DNA from: Nelumbo lutea
Taxonomy: Eukaryota; Streptophyta; Magnoliopsida; Proteales; Nelumbonaceae
NCBI GenBank assembly: GCA_022828595.1
Contig: JAKGHH010000003.1
Location: 14,074,934-14,138,933 of the forward strand
Length of the DNA: 64,000 bases
Direction of reading: 5' to 3'
Made by a program: the position numbers and the translations under genes
The notes under the pieces: generated by a model
Databases searched by the model: none
The model's input: the letters and a program-made list of their open reading frames with translations, nothing else
What the model was told of the DNA's origin: nothing
Part shown: piece by piece, positions 1 to 12,343 of the stretch
Numbering within the stretch: position 1 is the stretch's first letter
How the letters are laid out: each line of letters starts with the position of its first letter

Positions 1-890
1 GTGCAATATATAATACTGACTAGGGGTAATTCGGTCCTCCCAAGCAAGTGGCAACACGTGGCTCTTAATCAACATCTCAGTACTGAGTCAGCAAACCAAT
101 TTGACAGGTTAGCTCGGAGCACCTCCCATGGCCCGATCTCGACCTCGGCAAGGGTGAGATGGTAGAGCCGTAAGGATACTAGCGACCTAGACAATGAGCC
201 AGCTGAGCTGAGGTGAGCTAAGGCAGCCCGCGAGAATGAGCTCGCTAACCATTCCCGTAACCTTGCTATTGAAGGCACCGGTATCGTGACCGGTAGAATA
301 GCTCATCGTACTGTGTGCCAAATTTTACTCAAATGAACTATAACCGCCGTGTGGAACTCACAACTGACGCATTAATATGCCCTATATTGCGAAAACAGTT
401 CCACCAGAAGCTCAGGGTCATTACCAAAGTGCCCTGAGCCCTCCAATGACTATATAAGACATCTAAATCCATCCTAGAAAGGTTTGTGCACCAATACTCT
501 CAAGCTCCCTCACACTCTCATAGAATTATCTCTTATTGACTTAAGCATTGGAGTGCCCTCCCTGGGTAAAAGATACTCGTGCACTCTCACCTTCTTTCCC
601 TTGTAGTACATTTGAGCTCGCACATATCAGCATTAGCTCGGCAAGCTTCGGCTCAGCTCAGTCCAGCAAGTCTTCACTTTCGAGTCCAAATCACCTGCCA
701 CGAGGCAGCATCCAGATTGTGCGACATCAAACCCACTCAGCTTCAGCAATCACCACCCCTCCTGGGGGTGTGGTATCAAACCCCCATAATTCCAGGCTCT
801 TTGATGGTAAGATCAGTGGATCTCATGTGTATCCTGCTCTGTCCCCACCCCTTAATTCCCCTCTACTGTGCAATATGTAATACCAAACTG
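1..890 (+). mobile_element. LTR-like fragment of an LTR retrotransposon
   Basis: The stretch has the look of a plant gypsy-type LTR: a TATA box (CTATATAAGA, about 448-457), then a CT-rich leader and a phrase at 537-570 resembling the 'acttaagcattggagtg' signature common in LTR R/U5 regions. A short stem (TGGGGGT/ACCCCCA) lies near 764-787. A 16-bp sequence at 1-16 (GTGCAATATATAATAC) recurs with one mismatch at 868-883. No primer-binding site or gag/pol follows, so this is a solo or truncated LTR whose left boundary may lie outside the window. The short open frames inside it look non-coding. Confidence 0.45.
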
Positions 891-2204
891 ATTTAGTGTT
901 AATTGTGTATGGTTACGTTATGGGGGAATCAAAGGTGATGTTCAAGGGTGAAGGGAAAGCCATAATGAGCTTAGATATGCTGTCCGTCCTATTACGAACG
1001 AATACATTAATTACATACACATGTATATGGGCCACAATGTTGGAAAGAGGGAAATTTATGGTCTACTTCCCCTCAAAAATTTTTATTGGTTTTCTAAATG
1101 TATCGTCTTAAATCCCCTACCTTTGCTATATTACATCCCCTTGAATTGTAAATTGTGATGGATTCTCTCACCTATCACTGTTTTCAACGCTTGTGATTGG
1201 TTACATGTCCGCTTACACATGGCGACACAGCATGGCAAACAGTAGATTCTGATCAAACCCAAATGGCAGTTGGTAGATTCCTTGAAATCGAATGGGTCAT
1301 TTCATCTCGAACCGTGATTTAATTGAGAGGGTCCAGGGCGAAGAAGAACAATCCAAGTACCACGTCGTGGACGTGGGTTTTTATCACATTCTCCACTTGA
1401 AGGGAGATGTCTCTGAGCTTGAGACTCAATTACAGTGAGTCCGACAGGAAAGCAAAAGCAGTTGGTGGTGGTTCAGTATCGCTTTCATTGTTGTTTTACC
1501 CACATTTCTGCAGCATATCACCCACGGTTGAAGCGCTAAACCTAATTTTGTAGGCGTCTCTTTATGGCGTTTACTATGCATTGATTTTCATTTCACAAGT
1601 AATTGTTCAATAACAACTTTGGCACTCTGTTAATTTAGACTCTTTTACCTCTTAAAATTCATTACTTAGTGATGCCTTCCTCTTTTATTAAAGCATCTTT
1701 GTCCCTCTTCATTAAAAATGTGATGTGCCCAACCATACTACAAGCCTACAAGATATTTAATGATCACCCATGTAATCCCCCCTCTCGCTCTCTCTCTGAA
1801 TCATTTTTCCATCACCAATCACATCCACCATCTCCCATCTAACCTGAACTCGCCATGTTAAAGAAAGACGTCTTCAATATCAAAGTGACAGTAGCCGTAT
1901 TTGTTAGTTGCATCTTGTATGTCTAGGTTTGTTGGGATGGAGTGGACAGTAAAAACCCCCATTTTGGGAACGGGATATGCTCTTCACACATGGGCGCTGC
2001 ACACGCACATCCACCGTGCATTGAGAACATCTCCCGTGAAGTAGGGAGATGTTTCATATTTCCCGTGAAACCACAGTCAGAGCTAGAGGGTCCCATACCA
2101 TTGTGCTTATAACGTGTCTACTACATTTGGATCCTATTAATTGACATCTCTCCTCTCCCCAAGATAGTGTGAGTTTAAGCCACGATCACGAAGAAGGAGA
2201 ATTA
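891..2204. other. Intergenic region upstream of the SDR gene
   Basis: I see no gene here. The segment includes the presumed promoter of the SDR gene. A symmetrical ACGT cluster at 1360-1376 (CCACGT, five bases, ACGTGG) resembles paired G-box/ABRE sites about 830 bp before the start codon. A weak TATA-like CTTATAAC lies near 2106. Part of 1980-2060 resembles 29690-29745 (both contain 'gaacatctccc'-type sequence), suggesting a shared dispersed repeat. Confidence 0.4.
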
Positions 2205-2987
2205 ATGGCCCAGGCTATCGTTTCAGCAAAGAGCTTGCAAGGAAAAGTGGCCATCATCACTGGTGGTGCAAGCGGCATCGGGAAGGCCACTGCACGCCTC
2301 TTCGCCGATCATGGCTGCCTCGTCGTCATTGCCGACGTCCAAGACGAACTGGGCCAGCGGGTCGCCGCATCTATTGGCGCAGACAGGTGTATCTATATTC
2401 ACTGCGACGTCACGGATGAAGATCAAGTCAAGTCCATGGTAGAACGGACGGTTCGAAGCTACGGTCACCTGGACATCATGTTCAGCAACGCTGGTATTTT
2501 TAACAACCACCAGGGTATCCTGGACCTTGATTTAACTGCTTATGATCATCTCTTCGCCGTAAACGTCCGGGGAATGGCCGCTTGCGTGAAGCACGCCGCG
2601 CAATCCATGGTGGATACAGGTGTCAAGGGGAGCATCGTGTGCACTGCGAGCGTGGTTGCTACCAGCGGAGCCGAGAACTACACCGACTACGTCATGTCGA
2701 AACACGCAGTGCTGGGGCTGGTGCGGTCGGCCAGTCGGTATCTTGGTAAGCACGGGATCAGAGTGAACTGTGTGTCCCCGTCGGCGTTGGCAACACCGAT
2801 GTCGTGCAAGGCGACGGGCATGCACCCAGAGGGAGCAGAGAAGGTGTTCTCGTTGATGACGAGCTTGAAAGGTACAGTGTTGAATGTGAATCATGTGGCC
2901 GACGCTGTTCTGTTCCTTGCTTCTGATGCATCTGCATGTGTTACTGGACATAATCTGGCTGTCGACGGCGGTTACATACCCCGTTAA
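2205..2987 (+). CDS. Short-chain dehydrogenase/reductase (SDR110C-like, NAD-dependent)
   Basis: Intact single-exon gene of 260 residues, the normal size for plant classical SDRs such as secoisolariciresinol dehydrogenase, isopiperitenol dehydrogenase and momilactone-synthase-like enzymes. Visible motifs: cofactor loop TGGASGIG (19-26); Asp44 at the end of beta-2, which favours NAD(H) over NADP(H); CDVT (67-70); NAG (95-97); catalytic Ser149; catalytic Tyr162 and Lys166 in YVMSK; then a SPSALATP stretch (191-198) at the substrate loop. There is no signal peptide, so it is probably cytosolic. The open frame extends 12 codons upstream to a GTG, but the first ATG is at 2205 in a good plant context (AATGGC), so I start there. 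The family oxidises hydroxyl groups of terpenoids, lignans or steroids; the substrate cannot be read from sequence. A broken copy of its 5' end lies 0.8 kb downstream, showing a local tandem duplication. Confidence 0.9.
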   Translation: MAQAIVSAKSLQGKVAIITGGASGIGKATARLFADHGCLVVIADVQDELGQRVAASIGADRCIYIHCDVTDEDQVKSMVERTVRSYGHLDIMFSNAGIFNNHQGILDLDLTAYDHLFAVNVRGMAACVKHAAQSMVDTGVKGSIVCTASVVATSGAENYTDYVMSKHAVLGLVRSASRYLGKHGIRVNCVSPSALATPMSCKATGMHPEGAEKVFSLMTSLKGTVLNVNHVADAVLFLASDASACVTGHNLAVDGGYIPR

Positions 2988-3783
2988 TCTTTGCCAACCG
3001 CACCATGCATGCCAACGTCTCAGATATTTCCTTTGTAACGATTCTCTACTAGCGGAATAACCCCTGCTGAGCACGGGAGTGTGATACTGGACCATGTTTA
3101 GTAAATAGTAATGGGAATGGATATGACCGTACTTGCTCTCACTATGCCCAAATAAATAAGAGCTTTAGAATTTTCTGCCTTGACCTATTAAATTTTAAGT
3201 TGAATATTTTGATGGATTAATCAGTTAACAATCGGACACCTTGATTAACCACGACTCCTTCTGGACAGATGCAAGCATCCTGCTATTTTTACGTGCAAAG
3301 AAAGATTTTAGTATGTATAATAGATCTTGCATATGATATAAATGGTAGACAACTTGTTTAGTACCAGTAACTACTGTACTGTTTTGGGATAGGATCTCAA
3401 CACTTCATTGTATCTTGTTTGGAGGTTTCAGTCTCTCTATGTGACTCTTTCTCTCCCGTGATCTCTAAAGACTTTAGTTCAGACTTCAGAGATGAAATAG
3501 AATGATGACGCAGTAGTAGTTAATTAATTGATTAACGCGCGCAGACTGGTACGAGAAACAAGAGTTTGGTACTTGTTTGGTTTTGCCAATGGAAGCGAAG
3601 ACTTTTTCGTTTCTTAAGAAAGGTAGCAGCAGACGTGGCAAACCCTTTCGTCAATACAGTTAAAATTTTACCCACGTGTATAAAATGACCGCTCGTTGTT
3701 CGCTGTCGGTACTCAAAGCTTGACCCCGACATCGACGAGCGGGAGATTCCATAAATCAATCAGGATCTCAGACAATCTGTGCG
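2988..3783. other. Spacer between SDR gene and SDR relic
   Basis: No gene seen. The first part is the 3' flank of the SDR gene. Near the right end, GTATAAAAT at about 3678-3686 lies roughly 100 bp before the ATG of the SDR relic and could be what remains of the duplicate's promoter. CACGTG-like sequence (CCCACGTG) sits just upstream at 3671-3678. Confidence 0.3.
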
Positions 3784-3905
3784 ATGGCAATTTAACCTCT
3801 GAAGAAAGTGACCATCGTCACAGATGGCGCTAGTAGAATCGGCGAGGCCACGGCACGCCTCTTTGCCGATCACGGCTGTCGTATTGGCATGATCGCCGAC
3901 ATCCT
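3784..3905 (+). pseudogene. SDR pseudogene fragment (5' end of a tandem duplicate)
   Basis: From ATG at 3784 the frame reads M-A-I-stop, then, still in frame, a stretch matching residues of the intact SDR: VTIVTDGASRIGEATARLF and on through ADHGC to IAD. The nucleotide match to 2248-2343 is close. Two glycines of the TGxxxGIG cofactor loop are changed (TDGASRIG), a TAA lies at codon 4, and similarity ends after the IAD at about 3905, so most of the enzyme, including the Tyr/Lys catalytic pair, is missing. A 16-bp sequence at the break (TCCTGCACGGCAACTT, 3902-3917) is repeated at 3985-4000, perhaps a trace of the rearrangement. It cannot make an enzyme. Confidence 0.75.
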
Positions 3906-4223
3906 GCACGGCAACTTTGAATGGGAACGGACTGGGATTAGGATGAGATCATCGTATATCCAACAACTTCAGTTGATGAACCCCTCCTGCACGGCAACTT
4001 CGTACAGTTTTCCCAATTTTCCTTGCTTACAGTAAAACTACACGAATCCAAAACTTGCATGCACTTGCCGTGAAGGTAGAGAGTTGATGCTTCAATGAAA
4101 AAAGATAGTAAATTACAGGCACCATGCCGAATCTCCTGATGGTAGTAGCGGGAGGTTGAGATTTTTTTTAGGGCTTACGGGACTCCGGCCGGTAGAAACA
4201 ATCTTAACAATAAGACGCAGAAC

Positions 4224-4721
4224 TAGACCCGACAAAAAATTGATCCATTCCTATCTAAAAAAACCGGATTAGGGTCTCATATTTAATTACCTAAATCTGA
4301 GAATGACTCGACCCGACCCAACCGAGAAAAAACTAGGTTGGGCTGGGTCATAGGTCAAACTGTTGATATAATTGTCAAATCTAATTGGGACTATTTATGC
4401 ATTGTTATAAGTTTTCATTCTTTAGTTTTTTTTCTATTTCGTATTTACTCTTTAAATTGTTAAATGTTCAAATTTTTTTATTTTATATTTGGAATTTTAA
4501 GGTTAATTTCCTTAATTATGACATTTTGTATATAGCTTTTCTTTATTTTTTTTAATTTCAGTTATTTTCTTGATATAACCTGAATTGATCCATGGGTCAA
4601 CCCTAATCCGAGCGTTTAGAGTTAGAGTCTAGCATTTGATAACCCAACCCAAAATCAACCTGAAGTGTCTTGCCCCAACCCGAACCCGACCCCGACCCAC
4701 CCAACCCAATTGCCAGGTCTA
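4224..4721. mobile_element. hAT-like non-autonomous element (498 bp)
   Basis: The ends form degenerate inverted repeats (left TAGACCCGACAA, right complement TAGACCTGGCAA) and the flanks 4216-4223 (CGCAGAAC) and 4722-4729 (CCCAAAAC) match at 6 of 8 positions, as expected for an old 8-bp hAT target duplication. Inside are repeats of the ACCCGACCCAACCC type. The right end is closely repeated at 35414-35486, so this is a family. No transposase is encoded. Confidence 0.55.
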
Positions 4722-5123
4722 CCCAAAACCTAAAACAAATAAAAAAAAATTAAGCTGGAACCAAGATGAGATTGGATGGAGAAGAAGCTTCATTGACGAT
4801 GTATTGTTATTCCACCTACGTTCGTATTCTTCTATTTGTTTTTCCTTTGTTACTATCACTTTTACTTCTCTCTTTCTCGCTCTCTCTCTACTATACAGTT
4901 GAAGAGGTTGGACAGATTGGCCTATGGCCCTCAATATCATCCTCGACCTATCCATGAATAACCACACGATCAATGGAATATTTGCACTATGTGGACCAAC
5001 ATGTATACACAATCAACCCCTCTTTTCAATTATTATTATTATTATTTATTATTTTCTTATAAAATAAAATATATTTTGATTTATCTCTCTTTCTACTTTT
5101 TTAGACTTGTCCACTAGAGTAGT

Positions 5124-5485
5124 TGTTGGTTGAGAGAATGTCTCAACAACAAAAGACAAGTTTCTCATCCCAGTGGAAGCTAATCTCAACTATTTAAAGA
5201 GATTTGTGGGTAGTTCCTATCCATTGGAACATATCCAACAATCATAAAATGGTCTATGAATAAAACCCAAAATACTTGGGAGAGTGTTTGAACTACCGAG
5301 AACATTTCTCCCTCTCAACATTACACTCTCTCTTAATCTCTCTTAATTATTAGCAATTCTAATTGTATTAGAAAATTGCCTCCATTTTGGACTATTGAAA
5401 AAGTTTGGACCCTGTATCCAAATTTGGCAAGAGTTCCTTGATTATTATATTATATCATCATCAACCTTCAGTGGTATCAGAGCCA
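5124..5485 (+). mobile_element. Solitary 5' LTR with primer-binding site
   Basis: A TG...CA segment (5124-5470, starting TGTTGGTTGAGAG) is followed after one base by TGGTATCAGAGCC (5472-5484), a match to the 3' end of initiator tRNA-Met used by many plant LTR retrotransposons. The sequence after it is AT-rich and shows no gag or pol, and no second LTR is seen in the window. It is the 5' remnant of a copia-type element whose body is lost or decayed. Confidence 0.65.
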
Positions 5486-8131
5486 ACTTCAAAATTCATT
5501 TGGCATTGTAGAGAGGACATATAGAACAACCAGATTTATAAAAAAAGAATTTTTCTATCATTTTCTCTCCAAACCAAGTGTGACCATTCCACTCCCATTT
5601 TTTATTCCTTTTCTGAAATATGTGGTTGGGTTGCTCCTGCACTTTGGCCGAACCATTCTAATTGAAATACACATTTACATTATTTGAATCTAAAAATTCA
5701 GGGTGCATGCATGTTTGTTTAAACATCAAATATCCTTTTAGTTTTAATAGGCCAAAGCATTGTAAAAGCACCGACATTTCATACTTGATTGAGTTGTATG
5801 CATTGGTACCTTTAAATTTGTCCTTTTCTTTATTTACGAAAACTATTCATTTGAAGATAAAGCAAGTAATCTTTCGTTGATTGAGATTTGATTTTCATAA
5901 GCTATTGAAAAGGTATTTATGAGAGTAATTTTAGTGGCTATTCTGAATTTCTTTTATTTTAATAAAATTACTCTCAAAGATAAATCAAAGTGTGATCATC
6001 TATCCATTTAAATTTGGACTGTTCTTGGGTGGCCTCTAAAATGGTTATTCTTTTTTAATTTGAACGTTTTGGTTGTTTGGGCCAATAAGTACTTGCTGTC
6101 ATTTAATCTCCTATACTATATTCTACACAAAAATCTTAACGTTTTCTTGTTTCTTCTTTGACCTTCCAAACTAATATAGCTAATTTTGATTATATATTGG
6201 GAATTAAAAAAAAAAAGACTCTTGAGTTGGGAAAAATTTTGTAAGAATTTATTTCTTCTTTCATTGAGTTGTTATCTATTTGATTCATATTGAAAAGAGA
6301 AAATCTATGATGCAGAAAAGATATGATATGGAAAGAGTTTTGACCAATCAAAACCTACCCATGAATTTTGATAAATAACATCTGATTAGCTACCACATTT
6401 ATGATTCCAGTTGACTGGTCATAAGTTTTTCAGATAGGATATCTTTTCCATATCATAGTTGAACCCTATTGAAAATTATGACTTCTTTTGGCCACAAAAT
6501 TTTGTTGCATATTAATCCTCTTTTTACTGATTGAGATTGATTTTTTTATTTTTTGGGGTAAGCCTTTAAATAGCTGTTTATTAGAATGATTTAATGGTTG
6601 TTTTAATTTCCTTTTATTTTAGGGAAACCACTATTCTCAACCTTGAGGGAGGTTTTTATTTTTCACCCAAAATTAAATTTGATATACAATATCAACTTAT
6701 ATCTTTACCATTTACTTGTGCATGCGCTATCCTTTACATTGGTTCTAAACTTGCAATAATAAAAAGGGGTTTTTACCGTTCAATCCACCTCTGAAATACT
6801 ATCTCCACCATACAGTTTAGGGTAGGTGCCAGCTCGGAATTGATGCTAATTCACGGGTGGGTATGAGTGTTATAGGTGGAACTGTTTGTAAATTTGAATT
6901 GTTGTAGGTCTTCAGTTCAAATTAGAGTCCTGAGGTGGAGTGCAATGCAAAAATCCCTAATAAAATTGGTATTAAGAAACTTTTAATGTGGACATTTATG
7001 AGGTTGCTTTTGTTGGTTTCACCTTCTCTCTCTCAATTGAATAATAATGGGGATTTGCATTTATTTTTTGTCTTTTCTTTTCAATGCCAAATTGTTGAAC
7101 CCCAGCCCTACAAATCTATATCTTTACCGCTTTCTTTCCCAGAAAATGGTGTTGCTTATGTGTGGGTTTGAAGCACATTTTTCTGATAAAAATGTTTTTT
7201 TTTGTTTGAAAATGTTGCTATCAGGTAGGACATTTCCTGGAGTAACAGCAACACTTTTTGTTTGGTACTAGTGCTCTATGTATATTTTCAGCATCGGTAC
7301 CCATTATAGGAAGTCCACGTCACTACCACATCACGTCCTCGTTGGTAGCAACAAACTGCAATCTAATAAAACGCCAAATTCGGAGTTGCTCCAAATCATG
7401 CCTTCTCGATTTCCAAGGCGTGACTTGGAGTATTATTTTTATGAAAAACCCGATTCCAAACAAACAAGCATTTCCTGGAGCACTATTTTTTCTGACATGG
7501 CGCTGATGTGTCACCGTTTTCTGGAGCAATGGCATCAAATGCCAAACAGATGCTAAATTGCTAGGTTTCAAAGTTCAGGGACCAAAATGAATTAGGACCA
7601 AGATACAAGATACTAATCAGGAATTTTCACTTTGTTTTTTCTTGTTTTGGCTTTGTATGTAGCCATGGGGACCACCCACCCTTGACTATCCGCTTGCTTT
7701 TCTCTTTGATAAGTTGACACAAAGGACACGATACTAGATAACATTTGTTTTTTCTTAGCAAATAAAAAAAAGAGATGCTTAAAAGAAAGGGTTAAGTACT
7801 CTTCAATCCAATGCAGAATTCTACTAGTAACCCCTATAAACCGTATCCTGCCGGTGAATTTAACATTAATTCACGGTCAGGATTCATCCTTCTGTACCGT
7901 GGGGCTACAAAATTCTGACCTAGACTAATCAATCATTCTCCCAAGAATACTCATTGGGCTAAAAGAAATCACCATACTTTACAAGTCACTAAAGCAACTT
8001 TCCTGCTATTGTGGACGAATAGGTGTACACTTGATAACTTTGGGGTGGCATTACCAGATCTTCCAAGTAATTGAATTTTGAAGGTGGATGAACGAGTCGA
8101 CTCCGCTGGAAAGTTTTTGTGTTTTCAAAGA
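5486..8131. other. Gene-free AT-rich region
   Basis: No convincing gene on either strand. The short open frames have no recognisable domains. At about 7564-7630 there is a weak half-copy of the Mutator-like MITE family seen at 15336, 29233 and 29928 ('aaagttcagggaccaaaatg' and a GGAATTTTC end). Confidence 0.4.
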
Positions 8132-8555
8132 ATTCAGATTAGCTGAAAGCGATAATTCATCAGGCTGTCGAACCAATGGTGATGTTTTTTTTTGTTATTT
8201 GTGATTGGCATCATTATTAACTACCTTTGTGAAGATCGGTGATGACAGAAATCAAATCCATGTCTATAAACCATCTGAGCCACCTCCGTTGAGATAAAAT
8301 ACATGAAACTTATAATGAGAAATTAAACGATTGTGAGTTTCATATCTTTACTCGTTTCTAGAGGAGAGAGGACTAGCTGAATGCATTGTCTGTTCCGTAG
8401 GTTATGAAATCAATAAAATTTTTTATGCTAATTTTAAAATACATAGGGCCCACAATCTTCCAACTTAGCCTCATGTGTTGTATAACTGATGTATAACATT
8501 ATCATTGGTTCGATAACCTACTACTAAGCCAATGCATTCATCAGCTAACCCGAAT
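8132..8555. mobile_element. Fold-back MITE, copy A
   Basis: Inverted arms begin ATTCAGATTAGCTGA at 8132 and end (complement) ATTCGGGTTAGCTGA at 8555, and both arms continue inward with a CGAACCAATG motif followed by a GATGTT/AATGTT end. The same family recurs, shorter, at 51794-51978. The arms are diverged, so the copy is old. Confidence 0.5.
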
Positions 8556-9050
8556 TATTCTAAACGTCCTTAACACTAAACTGTTGCATAGTAGCCAATA
8601 GCCATTGAAACTGTTTGAGTGTGAGAAGTGAGAATGCATGGCTTTACCTCGGGTTTAATTCATTTTTATCATTATGGTCTTTCTTGAATTTTATGTTTAA
8701 ACCCTAAAACTAAACTCTTAACCCCTTTAATCCTAAAACCTTAACCCTTGAAATTTGTATAAATAACATGTGGTTGGATGCATGTCCTCCGACCAGATAG
8801 CAAATCAATATTTTCTTATTTACCTCAACTCTTGGGTGATGCTGATTGCATCAGAGTTAAATTTCAGGGAAGTGCTAGTATACATTTTAAAGGAGATGTA
8901 GCATATGAAACTTTATGATATGAGAAAAGTGTGACATCATATTGGTATGCATTCTCCATTATGACACTGGATTCTACAAAGTTATAAGTTGTGGTTTCTC
9001 GCTTGTTCTATGAAAGACAGTGATTTCTACATGATAATAATACTTTTTTT
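8556..9050. other. Gene-free spacer
   Basis: No gene or element recognised. A degenerate run of CCCTAAA-like motifs occurs at about 8698-8745 but is too irregular to be telomeric repeat. Confidence 0.35.
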
Positions 9051-9349
9051 ATGGTTTTTAAGGTTGGATCAAACCGGATGGTCGGACCAGAAATACTAAG
9101 AATCGATCATCTGACCATGTTCTATTTTATTCTAAACCATTTTTTGGCCAAAAACCGTTGATTTGGTCAGTGAACCACTGATCTGAGTAATTGAATCATT
9201 GACCCGGATAATGGTTTTTTGCTATTTTCTTTGTTTTTTAATTTTTCTGTCAAAGCAGGTTGTCTGTTCAGACCGGACAGTTGGACCATTTGACATGGGT
9301 ACCGAACCCCAGAACAGTTGCCTATCCAATCCGATTTTAAAAACCTTGC
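9051..9349. mobile_element. Mutator-like MITE relic (GGTTTTTAA family)
   Basis: The left end reads ATGGTTTTTAAGGTTGGATC and the complement of the right end reads AGGTTTTTAAAATCGGATTG. The flanks can be aligned as a 9-bp duplication matching at 7 of 9 positions. The end sequence is the same type as the better-preserved element at 28876-29140. The interior is rich in 'ggtcggacc'-like words and has no transposase. Confidence 0.45.
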
Positions 9350-12343
9350 CTTTTTTAAGTTTTCTCTTTTATGGGTATTTCCAGTTTGAGTGTTTTGGTG
9401 TAATGCCAAGTGGGCCAGTGGCATCTATGTTTAAAATTACCATAATAAATAATTGTGAATCATATTATGTGTCAAAATACTTTTATTTTCCCAATTTCCA
9501 ATACTCTAAATCAATTAGAAACCTTGAGGCCTAACTCACTACAAACACTAGTTTAGAAAGATTACAAATATAAATATACAATGTAAAACCTTATATTTTG
9601 TATTATTTTGTATATATTTGCACTGGGTACATTTATATTTTTACTCTTTCCGAACTGAGCCTAAGAATTTGGGATTTGTATATTTCTCATTCTTTCTATT
9701 ACATGATTGCACTTTTAAAACACAAATGTGATTAAGCACGCAAATCAGACATCCGATTTGAAAATTTTATAATACATTGGGCCATAGGCCATGATCAATT
9801 TTAAGAAAATCTCAACCCGAACCCAAACAAGTTGCACCCCTACATCTTATTTGGCTTAAAAATGGTTTTTGCCATCTTTCCAAAAGCAATTTTCTTACCA
9901 AGTAACTAAAGTTTTTAGCTATTCTTGTTTTCCACAGCTATAGCTCAATAGTTAAAATATTATACGAAGGGACCTAACTAAATGCCAAAACAGAAAAGCA
10001 AGGAGATAGCTGATGGCTCCCAAATCCCTACAGATACAGACATTCAATTTCATCATCAAAAAGGGAAAAAAAAAACAACTTTAAGTTGGTAAATGACATA
10101 AAAATAAAAGCAGGTTACAAGATCCAATCTTAATTTGCCGAATTTGAATCTTTCAGTTTGGATTTTCAGATAGGATTGGATCTGATAATAAGATTCAATT
10201 AGAAATTAGATTAGATTTAGATCACTCCCTATCTAATTCGAGAATATCTGATTGGATATATATATTATTTATTTATATAAATATAATACATACACAAGGT
10301 TCTAAATATCAATACAGGCCAATACGTCAGGCGTATCAGCCTTTATCAGTACAATTTTTTTTATTTTTTCCAATCCCATGCGATCTGTTTGCATCCCTAA
10401 GTTTAGATCCCTGTTTCATCATCAAACACAACTCGAAATAAAAGTAGAGATGGGCGATATTAATTTCTATATTTGCAAAGTTGATTTCTTGCTTTTGTAA
10501 AGCATCAACATTCAACAGATGGATTCTCCTCTTAATAATTAATTTCTCGCGCTCCACCCAATCACCCCTTAATTGCTCAGAGTGGCGCAAACGTAAATGT
10601 GCTTAGGAAACTTTGACACAGACAGTGCACCGTAAAGTCTACGCCATTGTCGTTGTCGAAGAAGAAAGCTGCCATTAATGTCTTAATCCAGTTGACTTTG
10701 AATTTTCAGTTAATTAATTTGTATTAGCCATCATCATCATCACCATCAATGAATAGCCACTAGCCAGCCTCTTCTTTAATCAATTGGAATACATCACGAT
10801 CACTTAATTATTTACAGTAAATATATGACTTGATCAAAAGTTATATACTACAAATATTGCTGATCATATATGTTTGGACATAACAAAAAGTAAAAGCAAT
10901 AAACAATACAAATACCATCAACTGTTTAACCCCACATCTTCTATATGGATGAAAGCGTGACTACATATGCGTACAGAGGAAGAATCAATTCAACTTCCTT
11001 AATATAATCAGTTGATAATATGTCCAAAAGTAATTTGATTGATTTTGGACTCGTTTCAAATTATTCATACTTGGTTTTGAAACGAGAAGAATATTTATTT
11101 ATGAAGCAACAATTTGTCATTAAGAAAAGTAAGCAAGTTCCGAGGGACAAATCCGCTAAGGATGTCTGGACATCTGGTGCTAATTAATCAATAGAAAAAG
11201 AAACATTTCTATTAGGGAAAAGTTATCGTTAGGGACAAAAGAGTCTCACTCCATCTCCTAATTAAAATGATGTAGACAGATAGATGGTTGGGTGCAGATG
11301 AAACTTGAATGTTTTTTTCTCTTTTCAAATCCAAAGGTTAACTTGTGGATATGTTCATAGAACCAACAAAAGCAAACCAAAAGATAGAGAGAAAAAAAAA
11401 ACATTTGCAAGTTGAAGAATATTTTCTTAAATTAAACATTCCAAAGTTTGACTTTGATTAATCTTCTGTGATCCATATAGTTGAGTGCCCACTTGTTTCC
11501 AAGAGAAATCTAGTCAGGCGTACTGAGAAGATGGGGTATCACAAAAAGTTCCTATACCATTTTCACATTTTAGAAGCAAACAGCACTTAGGTACTGTTGG
11601 TGTTTCAAGTATAAACGCCACCACATCAGTGACATATAGGCATTTTGAGTTCAATGGTTAATTTTTTTCTTTGTTTTTATCCATTTATCTAGGTGTTGTT
11701 TGGTACTGTTGGCACTGTCGATTTTATGCTTAGTTCAAGGTGTTTTGATTTGAAAGATATCACATTTCCCATGACTGTGGTTGTAGAAAAATCCAGAGAC
11801 CCCTCAATAAGAAGTGAACAGGTCAGTATTTGAAAGAAAAAAAACAAAATATTACATCAACTGGTGTTTGGTTTAAACCAGTGGGTGTGTTCACATGTAA
11901 TAGGGGCTTAAGGTGTCTCAAGATCCTACTTAGGGCTCAGTTTGGAAGGAGTGCAAATAGTACAAATACACACAATGGTGTATGACTTACGTACCAAACT
12001 CAACCTCAAGGTTGGTTATTTTTAAGAATTAATCTGGTAGATAACTCTTCCTTGTTGAGATTATCTAATTAACAGACAAAATCAAATCCACTAGTTTCTA
12101 TGGAAGCTATGGAACAAACAGAAATTTACATTCATCAAATAAAAAGCTTCCTGATGAGCTCATAAAGTGTAGCCCGGACAGAGGAAAAAGAAATTACAGA
12201 AAGAGACAAAAGCAACCATCTGCAACAGTGAACAAAACCCACCGGCCACCCCCAGCCACCACATCTGGTTGGGATGCCATTAATTGTTTTATTGCTTATA
12301 TTTTAAACCAAAAGAGAGAGACAAATACATATACATACACCCA
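9350..12343. other. Gene-free region; 3' flank of the HD-Zip gene at its right end
   Basis: No gene recognised. The interval is AT-rich with a (CAT)n run near 10729-10748 and a weak remnant at about 10298-10345 resembling the GGTTC...ATCGATAC MITE family of 16582-16829. The last few hundred bases before 12344 would be the 3' untranslated region of the minus-strand HD-Zip gene. Confidence 0.35.

Noticed and set aside
2169..2204. GTG start giving the SDR 12 extra residues
   Set aside because: Plants do not normally start at GTG; the ATG at 2205 has good context and gives the usual family length.
2532..3095. 187-codon minus-strand open frame across the SDR gene
   Set aside because: Antisense shadow of an intact, motif-complete SDR coding sequence.
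3532..3759. 75-codon minus-strand frame before the SDR relic
   Set aside because: No domain, no conserved features and it overlaps the likely relic promoter.
5472..5484. tRNA gene signals (TGGTATCAGAGCC here, and at 38459 and 43071)
   Set aside because: These are primer-binding sites next to LTR ends; no cloverleaf or A/B boxes surround them.
8698..8745. Interstitial telomeric repeat (CCCTAAA)n
   Set aside because: Only irregular CCTAAAA-like words; no run of exact units.
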